From an uncultured Treponema sp. (lineage in GTDB: Bacteria > Spirochaetota > Spirochaetia > Treponematales > Treponemataceae), in NCBI GenBank assembly GCA_946410085.1, contig CAMJZA010000017.1, positions 1 to 54,763 of the forward strand: a stretch of 54,763 nucleotides of DNA, in the 5' to 3' direction. Shown one piece after another: positions 32,100-41,045 of this stretch. Each line of letters opens with the position of its first letter. Position 1 is the first letter of the stretch. The notes beneath the pieces were generated by a model. It did no database searches. It had not been told where the DNA came from and worked only from the letters and a program-made list of their open reading frames with translations. Both the position numbers and the translations under genes were made by a program.

Positions 32100-32182
32100 A
32101 TATACCCTTCCTTCCGAAATGATGCCGTAGCACCATCTCAGGTTCCCATATTACGGAAAGTACCCCGGGATTGCAATCACGG

Positions 32183-32917
32183 TCAGGAAGCGGAGGGCTG
32201 CCGCTTCCAGGGACGGGCGCGATCAAGCCAGCCGTTCGCCTTCCAGTAGACGTAACCGGTATAGTCCGGGTTTGCCTTGCCCAGGCTTGCCTGCAGCATC
32301 CGTGCGGCATAGAACTTCACCTTGACTGCCAGCGTCGTGCGGGCCGGCTTCGTGTAGTCGATCGCCCTGAAATGCCGTGCCGCCTTCTGTACGGCCGCCG
32401 TCAGGGCCCGCCGCCGCTTTTCCGGCAGCCTGTCCCAGACTATGTCACCCAGAAGCTTGCATGCCACCGTCCTGATATAGGGGACGCCCCACCAGGCGAG
32501 GCTGTCCCTGATGTCCTTTGCGGCAGATGTCTCCCCTGCCCCGAGGCTCTGCGTGATGATGAGCGCCCGCTTGCCGAACAGTTCCCCCGCCGGCCGGTGC
32601 GGCATCCAGTGATAGGCAAAGTGGTCGAGCAGGGATTTCATGGCGCCGGTCGCATGAAACACATAGGTCGGCGACGTAAATACAAGCAGGTCCGCGTCCC
32701 GCATGGCCCGGTCAATCTTCTGGACAAAGGCGGCATCCCTGCACAGGCTTTCGTTTTTCTTGATGCAGTTCGTACAGCCGCTGCAGAAGGAGGGACAGTC
32801 CTTCGGCAGGTAAAATTCCGTTATGTCCGCAGCATCCCGCAGTCCGTCCAGAAAGAGTTCCTTGAGCCTGTAGGTAACGCCGTGCTTTTCCGTTCCGTTT
32901 ATGACCGCAATTTTCAT
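32183..32917 (-). CDS. Flavodoxin-like NAD(P)H-dependent oxidoreductase
   Basis: 244 residues from the ATG at 32917 (MKIAVINGTEKHGVTYRL, with GGAGGGGG upstream). The FMN-reductase fold is marked by NGTEKHGVT (phosphate loop), a CSGCTNCIKKNE cysteine cluster, and FTSPTYVFHATGAMKSLLDH. The SCFGC-type cluster is common in iron-sulfur flavoproteins, but only three cysteines are seen in it here. The last 60 residues are basic and specific to this subgroup. The electron acceptor is unknown. Confidence 0.85.
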   Translation of the reverse strand: MKIAVINGTEKHGVTYRLKELFLDGLRDAADITEFYLPKDCPSFCSGCTNCIKKNESLCRDAAFVQKIDRAMRDADLLVFTSPTYVFHATGAMKSLLDHFAYHWMPHRPAGELFGKRALIITQSLGAGETSAAKDIRDSLAWWGVPYIRTVACKLLGDIVWDRLPEKRRRALTAAVQKAARHFRAIDYTKPARTTLAVKVKFYAARMLQASLGKANPDYTGYVYWKANGWLDRARPWKRQPSAS

Positions 32918-33037
32918 GCACCCCCTCCATTTCGCCTGCATGCCGCCTGCACTCCATCCGGCAGCGGCAGGCATTCCGCCGCAGCAGTGCACCGAAGCGA
33001 CATGCATTCCGCCGCACCCGCGGCTGTGCCGTCGGTC

Positions 33038-33649
33038 TTATTTGCGCTTATAGACCCGCCAGATATCGCACAGTTTCGAGTCCCGGGGAATCGTCAGCTG
33101 TACGTCGTCCCTGAACAGTGCATAGGAGTCGTCAATCAGGACATTCCCGTCAAGGTTTGCAACCTGGACAATCCGGTAATCGTCAAATACCGTAATCAGT
33201 ACATACAGCGTGCCGGTGTAGGACAGCTGCATCCGTTTCAGATCTGACCTGAGCAGCTTCAGGTCGTACTGCTGCGCCTCATATTCGCTCTGCTCATAGG
33301 TCCAGAGGGCAGGATTGGAACCTTTTGCCTGCACGTCGAACGAGTAGGTGTCCGTGGCAGCAACTGTATAGAGGGAACTGTCACCGAGCGTCAGGTCATC
33401 AAAGCGGGATGCGGTGATTTTACTGATGATATTGCCGTCAACGGCAAAATGTGCCTGATACGCTGAAACAAAGCCGACATCGCGCTTTGCCTTGATGACG
33501 TATTCGGGCTTTCCGGCACGGCTGGAGGCCGCTTCCCTCGTACCGGCAAGCTCTTCCGCCTCCGCATCCGAACTCGCACATGCCGTACACAGGCACGCAG
33601 CAAGCGTCAACGCGGCAGCTGCCGCACAAAAGCGAATTGCTTTCATCAT
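33038..33649 (-). CDS. Putative lipoprotein, hypothetical
   Basis: 203 residues from the ATG at 33649; GGAGG is 8 nt upstream, and the ATG at 33655 is too near it. A signal peptide is followed by a lipobox, LAAC at 16-19 or CTAC at 21-24, either fitting the loose spirochaete rule. The mature part begins with a Ser/Ala/Glu linker, then strands (PEYVIKAKRDVGFVSAYQAHF; here in part YQAHFAVDGN). Near the end are LYVLITVFDDYRIVQVANLDG and a KLCDIWRVYKRK tail. I do not recognise the family. Confidence 0.7.
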   Translation of the reverse strand: MMKAIRFCAAAAALTLAACLCTACASSDAEAEELAGTREAASSRAGKPEYVIKAKRDVGFVSAYQAHFAVDGNIISKITASRFDDLTLGDSSLYTVAATDTYSFDVQAKGSNPALWTYEQSEYEAQQYDLKLLRSDLKRMQLSYTGTLYVLITVFDDYRIVQVANLDGNVLIDDSYALFRDDVQLTIPRDSKLCDIWRVYKRK

Positions 33650-33909
33650 ACTCATATCCTCCATACATCCCGGCGTTCCAGGTTTTCTCACGCAGTGCAG
33701 TCTGGGAACGAAGCGTCTTTCCTGACAGGTTCGAGTATACGATATTTGCGGAAGAAAGGGAATAGTCAGCCCCGGAATGCACGGACGCTGTACACCCCGC
33801 AGCTTCGCCGCAGCGGACTTCCCGGACCGGACACGGGACGCCCCATGCGTTTTTTGGGATGCCCGGGAATGAAAGCAGCAGAGCGCAGAAACTTTTTTTC
33901 TAAAACCTA

Positions 33910-33938
33910 TTGACTAACTGGGGAAACTGGGGTATACA
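33910..33938 (+). promoter_or_regulatory. Promoter of metY
   Basis: TTGACT (33910-33915) and TATACA (33933-33938) are 17 nt apart, close to the sigma70 consensus. The start site would be near 33945, giving a leader of about 100 nt. Confidence 0.7.
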
Positions 33939-33947
33939 GTAGCCATA

Positions 33948-33970
33948 ATACCTAGGCATTAACTAGGTAT
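33948..33970. promoter_or_regulatory. Operator-like palindrome in the metY leader
   Basis: ATACCTAG and CTAGGTAT are exact reverse complements separated by GCATTAA. The site covers roughly +3 to +25 of the predicted transcript, a place where a bound repressor would block start or clearance. ATACC...GGTAT half-sites are typical of Rrf2-type sulfur or iron-sulfur regulators, but the regulator is not in this window. Confidence 0.55.
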
Positions 33971-34043
33971 CAGACCGCTCAGGCGGAACAAAAAACCGCA
34001 GGACCGCTGCCGGCCGCGGAAAGCATATACAGGAGAAGAACTT

Positions 34044-35324
34044 ATGACACAGTACAAATTTGAAACGCTCCAGCTGCACGTTGGACAGGAAAGCGCAGAC
34101 CCGGCAACGGACTCCCGCGCGGTACCGATTTATCAGACGACATCCTACGTCTTCCACAATGCGAAGCATGCGGCGGACCGCTTCGGCCTTGCCGATGCGG
34201 GCAACATCTACGGCCGCCTTACCAACTCGACCCAGGACGTCCTTGAAAAGCGCCTTGCCGCACTGGAAGGCGGTACGGCTGCCCTCGCGCTCGCTTCGGG
34301 AGCGGCGGCAATCAGCTACACGATCGAAGCCCTTGCCGCAAACGGCGGCCACATCGTCGCCCAGAAGACGATTTACGGCGGCAGCTACAACCTGCTCGCC
34401 CACACCCTGCCGCAGTACGGCATCAGGACGACCTTCGTCGATGCACACAATCTGAAGGAAGTCGAGGGCGCAATCCAGGACAACACGCGGGCCATCTATC
34501 TTGAGACCCTCGGCAACCCGAACTCCGACATCCCCGACATCGACGCAATTGCCGCAATTGCCCACAAGCACGGCCTGCCGCTCGTCATCGACAACACCTT
34601 CGGCACCCCCTACCTTATCCGGCCGATCGAACACGGTGCGGACATCGTCGTACACTCGGCAACGAAGTTCATCGGCGGCCACGGAACGACCCTCGGCGGC
34701 ATCATCGTGGAAAGCGGCAAGTTCGACTGGAAGAAGATCGGCAAATACCCGAACATCGCTTCCCCGAACCCGAGCTACCACGGCATTTCCTTCTACGATG
34801 CCGTCGGTCCCGCAGCATTCGTCACCTACATCCGCGCCATCCTGCTGCGCGACACGGGTGCAACGATTTCGCCCTTCAACGCTTTCCTCCTCCTGCAGGG
34901 AGTGGAAACGCTTTCGCTCCGCCTTGACCGCCATGCAGAAAACACGAAGAAGGTCGTCGCCTTCCTCGCAAAGCATCCGAAGGTCGCCAGGGTGAACCAC
35001 CCGTCCCTGCCGGATCACCCCGACCACGCCCTCTACGAGAAATACTTCCCGAACGGAGGTGCTTCAATCTTTACGTTTGAAATCAAGGGCGGAAAGGATG
35101 CGGCATGGGCTTTCATTGACAATCTTGAAATCTTCAGCCTGCTCGCAAACGTTGCGGACGTGAAGAGCCTCGTGATTCACCCGGCTTCAACGACCCACAG
35201 CCAGCTGAACGATGCGGAACTCGCCGATCAGGGAATTACGCAGAGCACGATCCGCCTTTCGATCGGAACGGAGCACATCGACGACATCATCGCCGATCTG
35301 GAAAAGGGCTTCGCCGCAATATAA
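34044..35324 (+). CDS. metY: O-acetylhomoserine sulfhydrylase (MetY-type)
   Basis: 426 residues of the Cys/Met-metabolism PLP family, of the long O-acetylhomoserine type: [30 protein letters not shown] (in part [15 protein letters not shown]), [22 protein letters not shown], and the Schiff-base lysine in [12 protein letters not shown]. The C-terminal [19 protein letters not shown] is the family signature. It makes homocysteine from O-acetylhomoserine and sulfide. AGGAG precedes the ATG. It has its own near-consensus promoter and an overlapping palindromic operator, so sulfur control is likely. Confidence 0.92.
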   Translation: MTQYKFETLQLHVGQESADPATDSRAVPIYQTTSYVFHNAKHAADRFGLADAGNIYGRLTNSTQDVLEKRLAALEGGTAALALASGAAAISYTIEALAANGGHIVAQKTIYGGSYNLLAHTLPQYGIRTTFVDAHNLKEVEGAIQDNTRAIYLETLGNPNSDIPDIDAIAAIAHKHGLPLVIDNTFGTPYLIRPIEHGADIVVHSATKFIGGHGTTLGGIIVESGKFDWKKIGKYPNIASPNPSYHGISFYDAVGPAAFVTYIRAILLRDTGATISPFNAFLLLQGVETLSLRLDRHAENTKKVVAFLAKHPKVARVNHPSLPDHPDHALYEKYFPNGGASIFTFEIKGGKDAAWAFIDNLEIFSLLANVADVKSLVIHPASTTHSQLNDAELADQGITQSTIRLSIGTEHIDDIIADLEKGFAAI

Positions 35325-35443
35325 GGCTTTCATAAACATAAGACTTTCATATCGGAAATCACCGGTCCCGATGCCTTGCGCCGGGGCCGATGCTTTGAAC
35401 CGGACCAGACGCCCTGCGCCGGGTCCGGCGATTCCGTGCCTGC

Positions 35444-37249
35444 CTACTGCAAAATCCGGTACATTTTCATGGACGCATTTTCAAAAACCTTATCAAGGGC
35501 CCTGCTTTCCTCAGGGTAGATGCTTTCAATGTCATAGCCGAATGTTCCGTATCCCTCCCGGGAAAGGATAAGATAGTCGGCATCGGAAAGCCGCCGTATA
35601 TCGTACGCCTGAAATCCCAGCCGGCCTGTTTCCAGATACAGAACCCGCGGCTTGAAGAAAATCATTTTTGCATCTGCGGCAGTATTTTCAACGACATACG
35701 CATACAGTTCCCTTGCATCCCTTGAATACGCCCCGTATTCATCCGAAACAGTCATGCCCCGCCTGCCGTATATTCTCAGGCACAGCATCACACAGAGCAG
35801 TTCGATGCATATCCCGGCAGCATGAAAGTTCCGGCAGGAAACACAGCGCAAAAAGTCCCTCATGCCGAGCGCCGCAAAAAAAATCATGACGGGAATCAGC
35901 GGAAAACAGAAGCGCAGTCCTTCGGTACAGGGCCACATAATCAGGACTGCCAGTATGCCCATGAAGAAAACGGAAAACAACGGATAGCTGAACAGATAGC
36001 GCATGATGCCGTACAGGAAGAACACTGCCAGCCACGCATAGAAGCAGGCAGACAGACGGGGACCGAAGGGGAAAAACTCGACGAATATCCAAAGATAATA
36101 GCTGCAGTTATCCAGTATGGACTCCTTCGTAATCAGGCGGAGGTTCTGCACATACGTTCCGCCTGCATGCGGCAGAAGCTGCTTCTGGAGCAGGAACAGG
36201 ACGGCAAACAGCACGTAGGGAATGATATGAGCGGTAACGAACGGCTTTGCAAACCCGCTGAAGCCCAGATTCCTGCACACCCCGGCAATCTTCCGGTTCC
36301 GGTTCAGCAGGAGCAGTGCGTGCATGGCACACAGCAGGCACGGAAGAATAATCCCGTTTGAACGGATGAAATACGCGCAGAAAATAAGCAGGCCCGCAGC
36401 CATGCCTGCCGCCAGCTGTTTTTTCCGTTCGGATTCATACAGGAGGACATCCAGTGCATACAGCGCTGCAAGCGAAAAGGTCAGGAAGGGTATGTCCGAC
36501 AGGGGCGTATTGCAGAAAAACAGAAACACGGGATTTACCGCAATAAAGAGGGTCAGCAGTTCAGCCTGGAAAAAGGAAAAATGCCTCCTGAACAGCAGGT
36601 TTACAAGAACGACGGCAGCAGCAAAGCACAGCAGGACGGGCAGTTTGAGCATGAAGAGGTTTTTCCCGAACAGCGCATAGAAAGGAGCAAGCAGAAAGGG
36701 AAAGCCCCAGGGATACACGGCATCTCCCAGCATGGGGGGAGAGTTCTGAATGATGTACGTATTATCCCGGACCTGCTGTGCAAGCGTTCCCGTAACGAGG
36801 GAGCGTGCCTGTGCGATATACTCGGAAAAGTCTCCGCCCCAACCGTTTCCCCCGTCAAGAATCAGCAGGATGAAAAGCGCAGCAAAGCATCCCGTACCGG
36901 CACAGGTGACGTTCCGTAACAGCGCTGACTTTTCGACGGTCCGCCGGAAGAGGCAGAAAGAAAACAGGCAGTCGGAAAACAGGAGTACGGCCAGGATCAT
37001 CAGATCAACCCTGCCGGTATAGCGCAGGAGGCGATTATGCCAGTGCGCATGATTGAGGGGCCTGTTCTTTACTTTCTCTGCAATCTGTATGAGGCCGGTC
37101 CGAAAGGCCTCCGAATTCGCTGCTGCCAGAAGGAAGGCAAGAACCACCAGGACAATACCCGCAAAGCACAGCTGGATACGCCGGAAATGCTTCCGGACAT
37201 AAGCTTCCGCCCCTTCCAGCCGTTCCCCCAAAACACTTTTTCCATTCAT
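35444..37249 (-). CDS. GT-C type membrane glycosyltransferase
   Basis: 601 residues with about eleven membrane segments starting near residue 27 (LCFAGIVLVVLAFLLAA). The first long loop holds GGDFSEYIAQARSL, the acidic motif expected of GT-C (PMT/ArnT-like) enzymes that use lipid-linked sugars. PWGFPFLLAPFYALFG follows. A soluble C-terminal part (about 500-601) includes DARELYAYVVENTAADAKM. It probably glycosylates a lipid or protein at the outer face of the inner membrane. Its AGGAG overlaps the end of the GNAT gene, 6 bp upstream, so the two are an operon. Confidence 0.8.
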   Translation of the reverse strand: MNGKSVLGERLEGAEAYVRKHFRRIQLCFAGIVLVVLAFLLAAANSEAFRTGLIQIAEKVKNRPLNHAHWHNRLLRYTGRVDLMILAVLLFSDCLFSFCLFRRTVEKSALLRNVTCAGTGCFAALFILLILDGGNGWGGDFSEYIAQARSLVTGTLAQQVRDNTYIIQNSPPMLGDAVYPWGFPFLLAPFYALFGKNLFMLKLPVLLCFAAAVVLVNLLFRRHFSFFQAELLTLFIAVNPVFLFFCNTPLSDIPFLTFSLAALYALDVLLYESERKKQLAAGMAAGLLIFCAYFIRSNGIILPCLLCAMHALLLLNRNRKIAGVCRNLGFSGFAKPFVTAHIIPYVLFAVLFLLQKQLLPHAGGTYVQNLRLITKESILDNCSYYLWIFVEFFPFGPRLSACFYAWLAVFFLYGIMRYLFSYPLFSVFFMGILAVLIMWPCTEGLRFCFPLIPVMIFFAALGMRDFLRCVSCRNFHAAGICIELLCVMLCLRIYGRRGMTVSDEYGAYSRDARELYAYVVENTAADAKMIFFKPRVLYLETGRLGFQAYDIRRLSDADYLILSREGYGTFGYDIESIYPEESRALDKVFENASMKMYRILQ

Positions 37250-37255
37250 GCCGTT

Positions 37256-37783
37256 TTACTCCTGAGCCCCGCCTGCCGCAGCCTTCCGGGCGGCTTCTGC
37301 CGTTGCATGGCAGCACCGGCAGGGGGTCGCCCTGAGTGCCAGCGTCATGCCCGAACAGTTCTCGCGGAAGCCAGTGCTTTCATACAGGGGACGTCCGGCT
37401 TCCGTCGCATCAAGGCTTATCTCCGTACAGCCGCGTTCCTTTGCTTCGTCAACCAGCAGGCGGATCATCTTCCGCGCAATTCCCTGCCGCCGGTAGGCTT
37501 CATTCGTATAGACGTTCATCAGGTGCGCACGCTTTCCCGTCGGATGCTCAAAGGTCGGCATGACCCGTATATAACTGATGGAAGCACAGCCGATCACCCT
37601 TCCGCCGTCCCGTGCCAGCACCGTCGTCTGATCCCCAGTACGGAAATAATCCCGCGAACAGCCGCACAGCGTATCGTCAAAGGTATAGTCCGGCGCAAGT
37701 CCGTTTACAATCCGCAGCATCTCACAGCGGACGGCCATAAGGTCCTCAATGTCCGCGTCTGTGGCTTTACTGATTTCTACCAT
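37256..37783 (-). CDS. GNAT-family N-acetyltransferase
   Basis: 175 residues. The acetyl-CoA site is in HLMNVYTNEAYRRQGIARKMIRLL (in part RRQGIARKM), preceded by VIGCASISYI and followed by ISLDATEAGRPLYESTGF. A few extra C-terminal residues carry CRCCHA. No ribosome binding site is visible; TATACT ends 8 nt before the ATG, so the mRNA may be leaderless. The start agrees with the family (MVEISKATDADIEDL). It is followed at once by the glycosyltransferase gene. Confidence 0.88.
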   Translation of the reverse strand: MVEISKATDADIEDLMAVRCEMLRIVNGLAPDYTFDDTLCGCSRDYFRTGDQTTVLARDGGRVIGCASISYIRVMPTFEHPTGKRAHLMNVYTNEAYRRQGIARKMIRLLVDEAKERGCTEISLDATEAGRPLYESTGFRENCSGMTLALRATPCRCCHATAEAARKAAAGGAQE

Positions 37784-37791
37784 GCCGCCAT

Positions 37792-37797
37792 AGTATA
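37792..37797 (-). promoter_or_regulatory. -10 box directly upstream of the GNAT start
   Basis: TATACT on the minus strand (37797 to 37792), with TTGTAA about 15 nt further upstream. The distance to the ATG at 37783 places the transcription start at or next to the start codon. Confidence 0.45.
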
Positions 37798-37850
37798 CTC
37801 AAACCGCCATTGTTACAAGAGCACGCACAGCGGGACGTACAGCTGCCTTC

Positions 37851-39029
37851 TCAGCGGCTCATCTTATAGATTTCGTACATGTCCTCTTCTTTCAGGAAGC
37901 GTGCGGACCCCATGCCGCCGTTCACGCCGACTGCGCATTTACGGGCCATGAGCTTCAGGTCCTCATCCGTCGCCTTTACGCCCAGCTCCCGGAGGTTCGT
38001 CGGCATCTTGATTTCACGGTAGAACCCTTCCATCGCCTCAATTCCCCTGAGGGCAATCTCCTCATCGCTACCGGAATCGGCAACGCCCATGACATTCAGG
38101 GCATAGCGCTTGAAGCGCGGAAGACAGTTCTTGTACACATAGCGTGCCCAGCTGCCCCAGATTGCGGCAAGTCCCGCGCCGTGGGCAACGTCGTACAGGC
38201 CTCCCAGCTCGTGCTCCAGCTTGTGGGTCATCCAGTCGCCGCCGTCGTTCCCGCAGCCGGTGAGACCGTTGTGGGAAAGGCTGCCCGCCCACATCACTTC
38301 GGCACGGGCATCATAGTTCTTCGGGTCACGCGCGAGTATCTTCGCATTCTCCTTCACCGTGCGCAGCAGGGCTTCCGCCATCGAGTCCGTCAGTTCCATG
38401 TTTCCGCCGTTCGTAAAATAGCGTTCCATCGTATGCATCATGATGTCGGTACAGCCGCAGGCAGTCTGGTAGTCCGGCAGGGTCATCGTAAGTTCGGGGT
38501 TCAGGATCGCAAAGCGCGGGCGGCAGAAGTCGCTTGAATAGCCGCGCTTCACCAGCCCCTCCTCCTTCGTAATGACGGAAGAATCGCTCATCTCGCTGCC
38601 CGTCGCCGCAAGGGTCAGGATGACGCCGATCGGCATGCAGGCCTGCGCCGTCCGCTTGTAGTCATAGAAATCCCAGACATCCCCTCCGTTCATCACGCCG
38701 TAGCCGATTGCCTTTGCGGAATCAATCACGCTGCCGCCGCCCACCGCAAGGAGGAAATCGATGCCTTCCTTTTTGCACAGTTCAATCCCTTCATATACGA
38801 GGCTCAGGCGGGGATTGGGAACGGCACCGCCCAGCTTGACGTAGCTTATCCCCGCCTTGTCGAGCAGATCCGTTACCCGCTGCATGAGTCCCGAGCGGAC
38901 AACGCTTCCGCCTCCATAGTGAATCAGGACCTTTTTCCCGCCGAACTCCTTGATGAGTTCAGCCACCCTGTTTTCCGTGTTTTTGCCGAATGCAACCTTC
39001 GTGGGGGTAAAATAATTAAAATCGAACAT
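37851..39029 (-). CDS. Iron-containing alcohol dehydrogenase (butanol dehydrogenase type)
   Basis: 392 residues of the group III Fe-ADH family. GGGSVIDSAKAIG binds NAD(P). Metal ligands are Asp and His in CGCTDIMMHTMERYF, a further His in the HELGGLYDVAHGAGLAAIW region and the GGG motif at the start (IHYGGGSVVRSG). It reduces aldehydes to alcohols with NAD(P)H and suits a fermentative metabolism. AAGGAG lies 6 nt before the ATG. It is the last GC-rich gene before the AT-rich cassette-like segment. Confidence 0.92.
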   Translation of the reverse strand: MFDFNYFTPTKVAFGKNTENRVAELIKEFGGKKVLIHYGGGSVVRSGLMQRVTDLLDKAGISYVKLGGAVPNPRLSLVYEGIELCKKEGIDFLLAVGGGSVIDSAKAIGYGVMNGGDVWDFYDYKRTAQACMPIGVILTLAATGSEMSDSSVITKEEGLVKRGYSSDFCRPRFAILNPELTMTLPDYQTACGCTDIMMHTMERYFTNGGNMELTDSMAEALLRTVKENAKILARDPKNYDARAEVMWAGSLSHNGLTGCGNDGGDWMTHKLEHELGGLYDVAHGAGLAAIWGSWARYVYKNCLPRFKRYALNVMGVADSGSDEEIALRGIEAMEGFYREIKMPTNLRELGVKATDEDLKLMARKCAVGVNGGMGSARFLKEEDMYEIYKMSR

Positions 39030-39066
39030 CCCTTTCTCCTTACAGTATCAGACCGCTCCAGATATC

Positions 39067-39192
39067 CTACCCCCTCGGCCTACACTTGGCAAGATAATTT
39101 ACTGTTATCGCACCCCAAAAACATGGAGTAGTATTTTCATTTTTTTCTATTCCAAATTTTCGTAATTCACTTTTTAGTTCATTCTTAGTCAT
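39067..39192 (-). CDS. Small ORF of a possible truncated cassette
   Basis: A 41-residue frame starting MTKNELKSELRKFGIEKNEN. The first half looks like an ordinary AT-rich helical protein start. The last part (AITVNYLAKCRPRG) runs into the GC-rich flank. In the minus direction it follows the attC-like site at 39295-39231, as the next cassette gene would. I do not recognise it. It is probably cut off by the chromosome junction near 39075-39090. Confidence 0.35.
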   Translation of the reverse strand: MTKNELKSELRKFGIEKNENTTPCFWGAITVNYLAKCRPRG

Positions 39193-39230
39193 TTTTTTAT
39201 CTCTTATTTCTGCGCCCCAGTGCGGGCGTC

Positions 39231-39295
39231 CACATAACAACTGGTTGTACCGCACGTGGCTTGACCGCGTGTCGGCTACGAACCTTTGTTATGCC
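39231..39295 (-). other. attC-like recombination site
   Basis: About 65 bp that begin and end with inverted cores: GCATAAC near 39294 and GTTATGT near 39232 (minus strand). Between them the arms AACAAAGGTTCGTAGCC and GGTACAACCAGTTG pair imperfectly, with unpaired bases on one side, as in integron attC sites. It lies 3' of the lipoprotein gene in the gene's direction, where a cassette attC belongs. The core GTTATGY differs at one position from the classical GTTRRRY. No integrase is in the window. Confidence 0.5.
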
Positions 39296-39367
39296 TTGTC
39301 ACTACAAAGATATATCTTTTAGCGACAGCACCGACTGCCGCGTACAATAGATTTACATATTAAAAAA

Positions 39368-40552
39368 TTATTTATATATAAAATTATAACCGAAAATAAA
39401 TCCTTTTACAGGTTCTTCTATATTAATCCAAACACCTTGAGTACCATCCACTGTTTCATATTTATTTGTTTCAATCATAGCGCGATAACCATATTTATCT
39501 GGTTTGATTTCATATTCTCCAAGATATTGTGATTTAGTGGTAGGAGCAGAATAAACTTTGAACGTATAATTGTTACTGCCATCATGAGGATAGTGCATTA
39601 CTTCGAATTGGGCGAATTCCAATCCACAGATATCATCTTGTTTTTCTAGATAACCACCAAATACATAACCTTTTTCAGGATAAATTATTTTATACCATCT
39701 ACCTTCTATTCCATCTATTGTTTCGGTTTTGCTTGTCTGAGCATCAGCATATAGCCATGTTCCATTAGGAATATTTGAAATCACTTTTCCTGACTTAATA
39801 TTTGAAGAATCACGAAGTCTTAAAGATGAATTGTCATCTGTTTTTACAACGAACCATGCACCATCCTTTATTTTTTCATAAGATATTCCTACTTCTAAAT
39901 TTTTTACTGGAAGTTTTTCAAAGATTCCTGGTTGAATATAAACAGAAGAACCAGGAATCCATTGATTTTTAAATACTTCGAACCAGTAAGATGACTGTTC
40001 ATTAAATAGAATAGGCTCATTGCTTCTTGCAATCGGTTCAAATTCACAACCGGCACTATATATTTCTTTATTATTTGCACCCATATCATTTGGATTAAAA
40101 AGAGGATATTCTTCTTTAAGCATGATAAGATTAAAATCTTTACGTTCGCATTTAACTGGTATGTAATATCTGGCATAAGTATTATTATATTCTCCAGTAT
40201 AACTAATATAATATTTTCCATCCGGAGACATATCCATCATAAACCAGTCTTTTAGATTTAGTTTATGCCCAGATGCAATATCAACTTCATCAGGTTGCCC
40301 GTCTTTACCAGGAATTATTTCGAAATTATCGTCCTGCCGTGAATAATCATAAGTAAATTGAATATCTTGGATATCTTCCTCAACTTCCGGTGTAATAGCT
40401 TCTGTAACTTCAGGTGTGACTGTTTCTGTTGTAATATTTTCTCGTTCAATAATATCCGTGGAAGTAGTTTCAAGATTATTTTTCTGTTTATTGCATGATG
40501 TAAAAATGAATAGTAATGACAACATTAATACCAATAAATTAAGCTTTTTCAT
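39368..40552 (-). CDS. SH3-domain lipoprotein (cassette gene)
   Basis: 394 residues from the ATG at 40552 (MKKLNLLVLMLSLLFIFTSC). The lipobox FTSC puts the lipid on Cys20. A Thr/Glu-rich linker with PEVTEAITPEVEED follows. The middle is unassigned and aromatic. Around residues 240-315 an SH3-type domain is seen: SSLRLRDSSNIKSGKVISNI (in part), GTWLYADA, RWYKIIYPEKGYVFGGYLE. A second, weaker SH3-like module closes the protein (TKSQYLGEYEIK, GVWINIEEPVKGFIFGYNF). It is AT-rich and flanked by cassette-type core sites (GTTATGC at 40614-40608, attC-like site at 39295-39231). The function is probably at the cell envelope. Confidence 0.75.
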   Translation of the reverse strand: MKKLNLLVLMLSLLFIFTSCNKQKNNLETTSTDIIERENITTETVTPEVTEAITPEVEEDIQDIQFTYDYSRQDDNFEIIPGKDGQPDEVDIASGHKLNLKDWFMMDMSPDGKYYISYTGEYNNTYARYYIPVKCERKDFNLIMLKEEYPLFNPNDMGANNKEIYSAGCEFEPIARSNEPILFNEQSSYWFEVFKNQWIPGSSVYIQPGIFEKLPVKNLEVGISYEKIKDGAWFVVKTDDNSSLRLRDSSNIKSGKVISNIPNGTWLYADAQTSKTETIDGIEGRWYKIIYPEKGYVFGGYLEKQDDICGLEFAQFEVMHYPHDGSNNYTFKVYSAPTTKSQYLGEYEIKPDKYGYRAMIETNKYETVDGTQGVWINIEEPVKGFIFGYNFIYK

Positions 40553-40607
40553 CTTCAGTTTTCTCCATAAATAATTTATCAAATCTTACCGACTCAGTGA
40601 GCCGTGG

Positions 40608-40614
40608 GCATAAC
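40608..40614 (-). other. Cassette core-site sequence upstream of the lipoprotein gene
   Basis: GTTATGC on the minus strand, 56 bp before the lipoprotein start. It matches the core of the attC-like site at the other end of the same AT-rich segment, and would be the left junction of a cassette of about 1.38 kb. A seven-base match alone could be chance. Confidence 0.35.
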
Positions 40615-40814
40615 AAGCATTCTCCGTATCCAGTGTAAGCATCTTATCCTGCAGAAAGTGTCAATATAAGATACCTGCTGGCATACTATGTCCTTACTAT
40701 ACCACGCTTTACCGGCAGAAGCAAGCAGTTTATTGAGGACCGGCGTATGCTCCGCCTCTACCCTCCCCCTCATGATTTCCGTCCTGATCAAGAGGAAAAG
40801 CGCTGTGCATATCC

Positions 40815-41020
40815 GAACAGCTTTCAGGTACATGCTGAACGGCATTCAGGTGCATGCTGAACGGCATTCAGGTGCATGCCGAACGGCTTTCAGGTGCATG
40901 CCGAAAAGCTTTCAGGTGCATGCCAAACGGCTTTCAGGTGCATGCTGAACGGCATTCAGGTGCATGCCGAAAAGCTTTCAGGTGCGTGCTGAACAGCTTT
41001 CAGGTACGTGCCGAAAAGCT
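40815..41020. repeat. 9.4 x 22-bp tandem array
   Basis: Nine full 22-bp units start every 22 bp from 40815, with a partial tenth at 41013. The consensus is GAACGGCTTTCAGGTGCATGC plus one base. Variants GAAAAGC and GAACAGC alternate. The period is not a multiple of three, so it is not protein-coding. It fills much of the 493-bp gap between the lipoprotein gene and the end of the cyclase gene, 26 bp from the cyclase stop. Confidence 0.85.
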
Positions 41021-41045
41021 GCCGCCGGGGATTCCCACAGGATAC

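Noticed and set aside
30909..32249. 446-residue plus-strand frame
   Set aside because: It lies antisense to the threonine aldolase gene, whose motifs are complete, and shows no family features.
33967..39057. TATCAGACCGCTC shared between the metY leader and the region before the iron alcohol dehydrogenase
   Set aside because: A 13-base match is expected several times by chance in a window of this size, and the surrounding bases do not match.
39241..39360. Second complete attC site or an attI site near 39300-39360
   Set aside because: No further inverted core pair could be found there.
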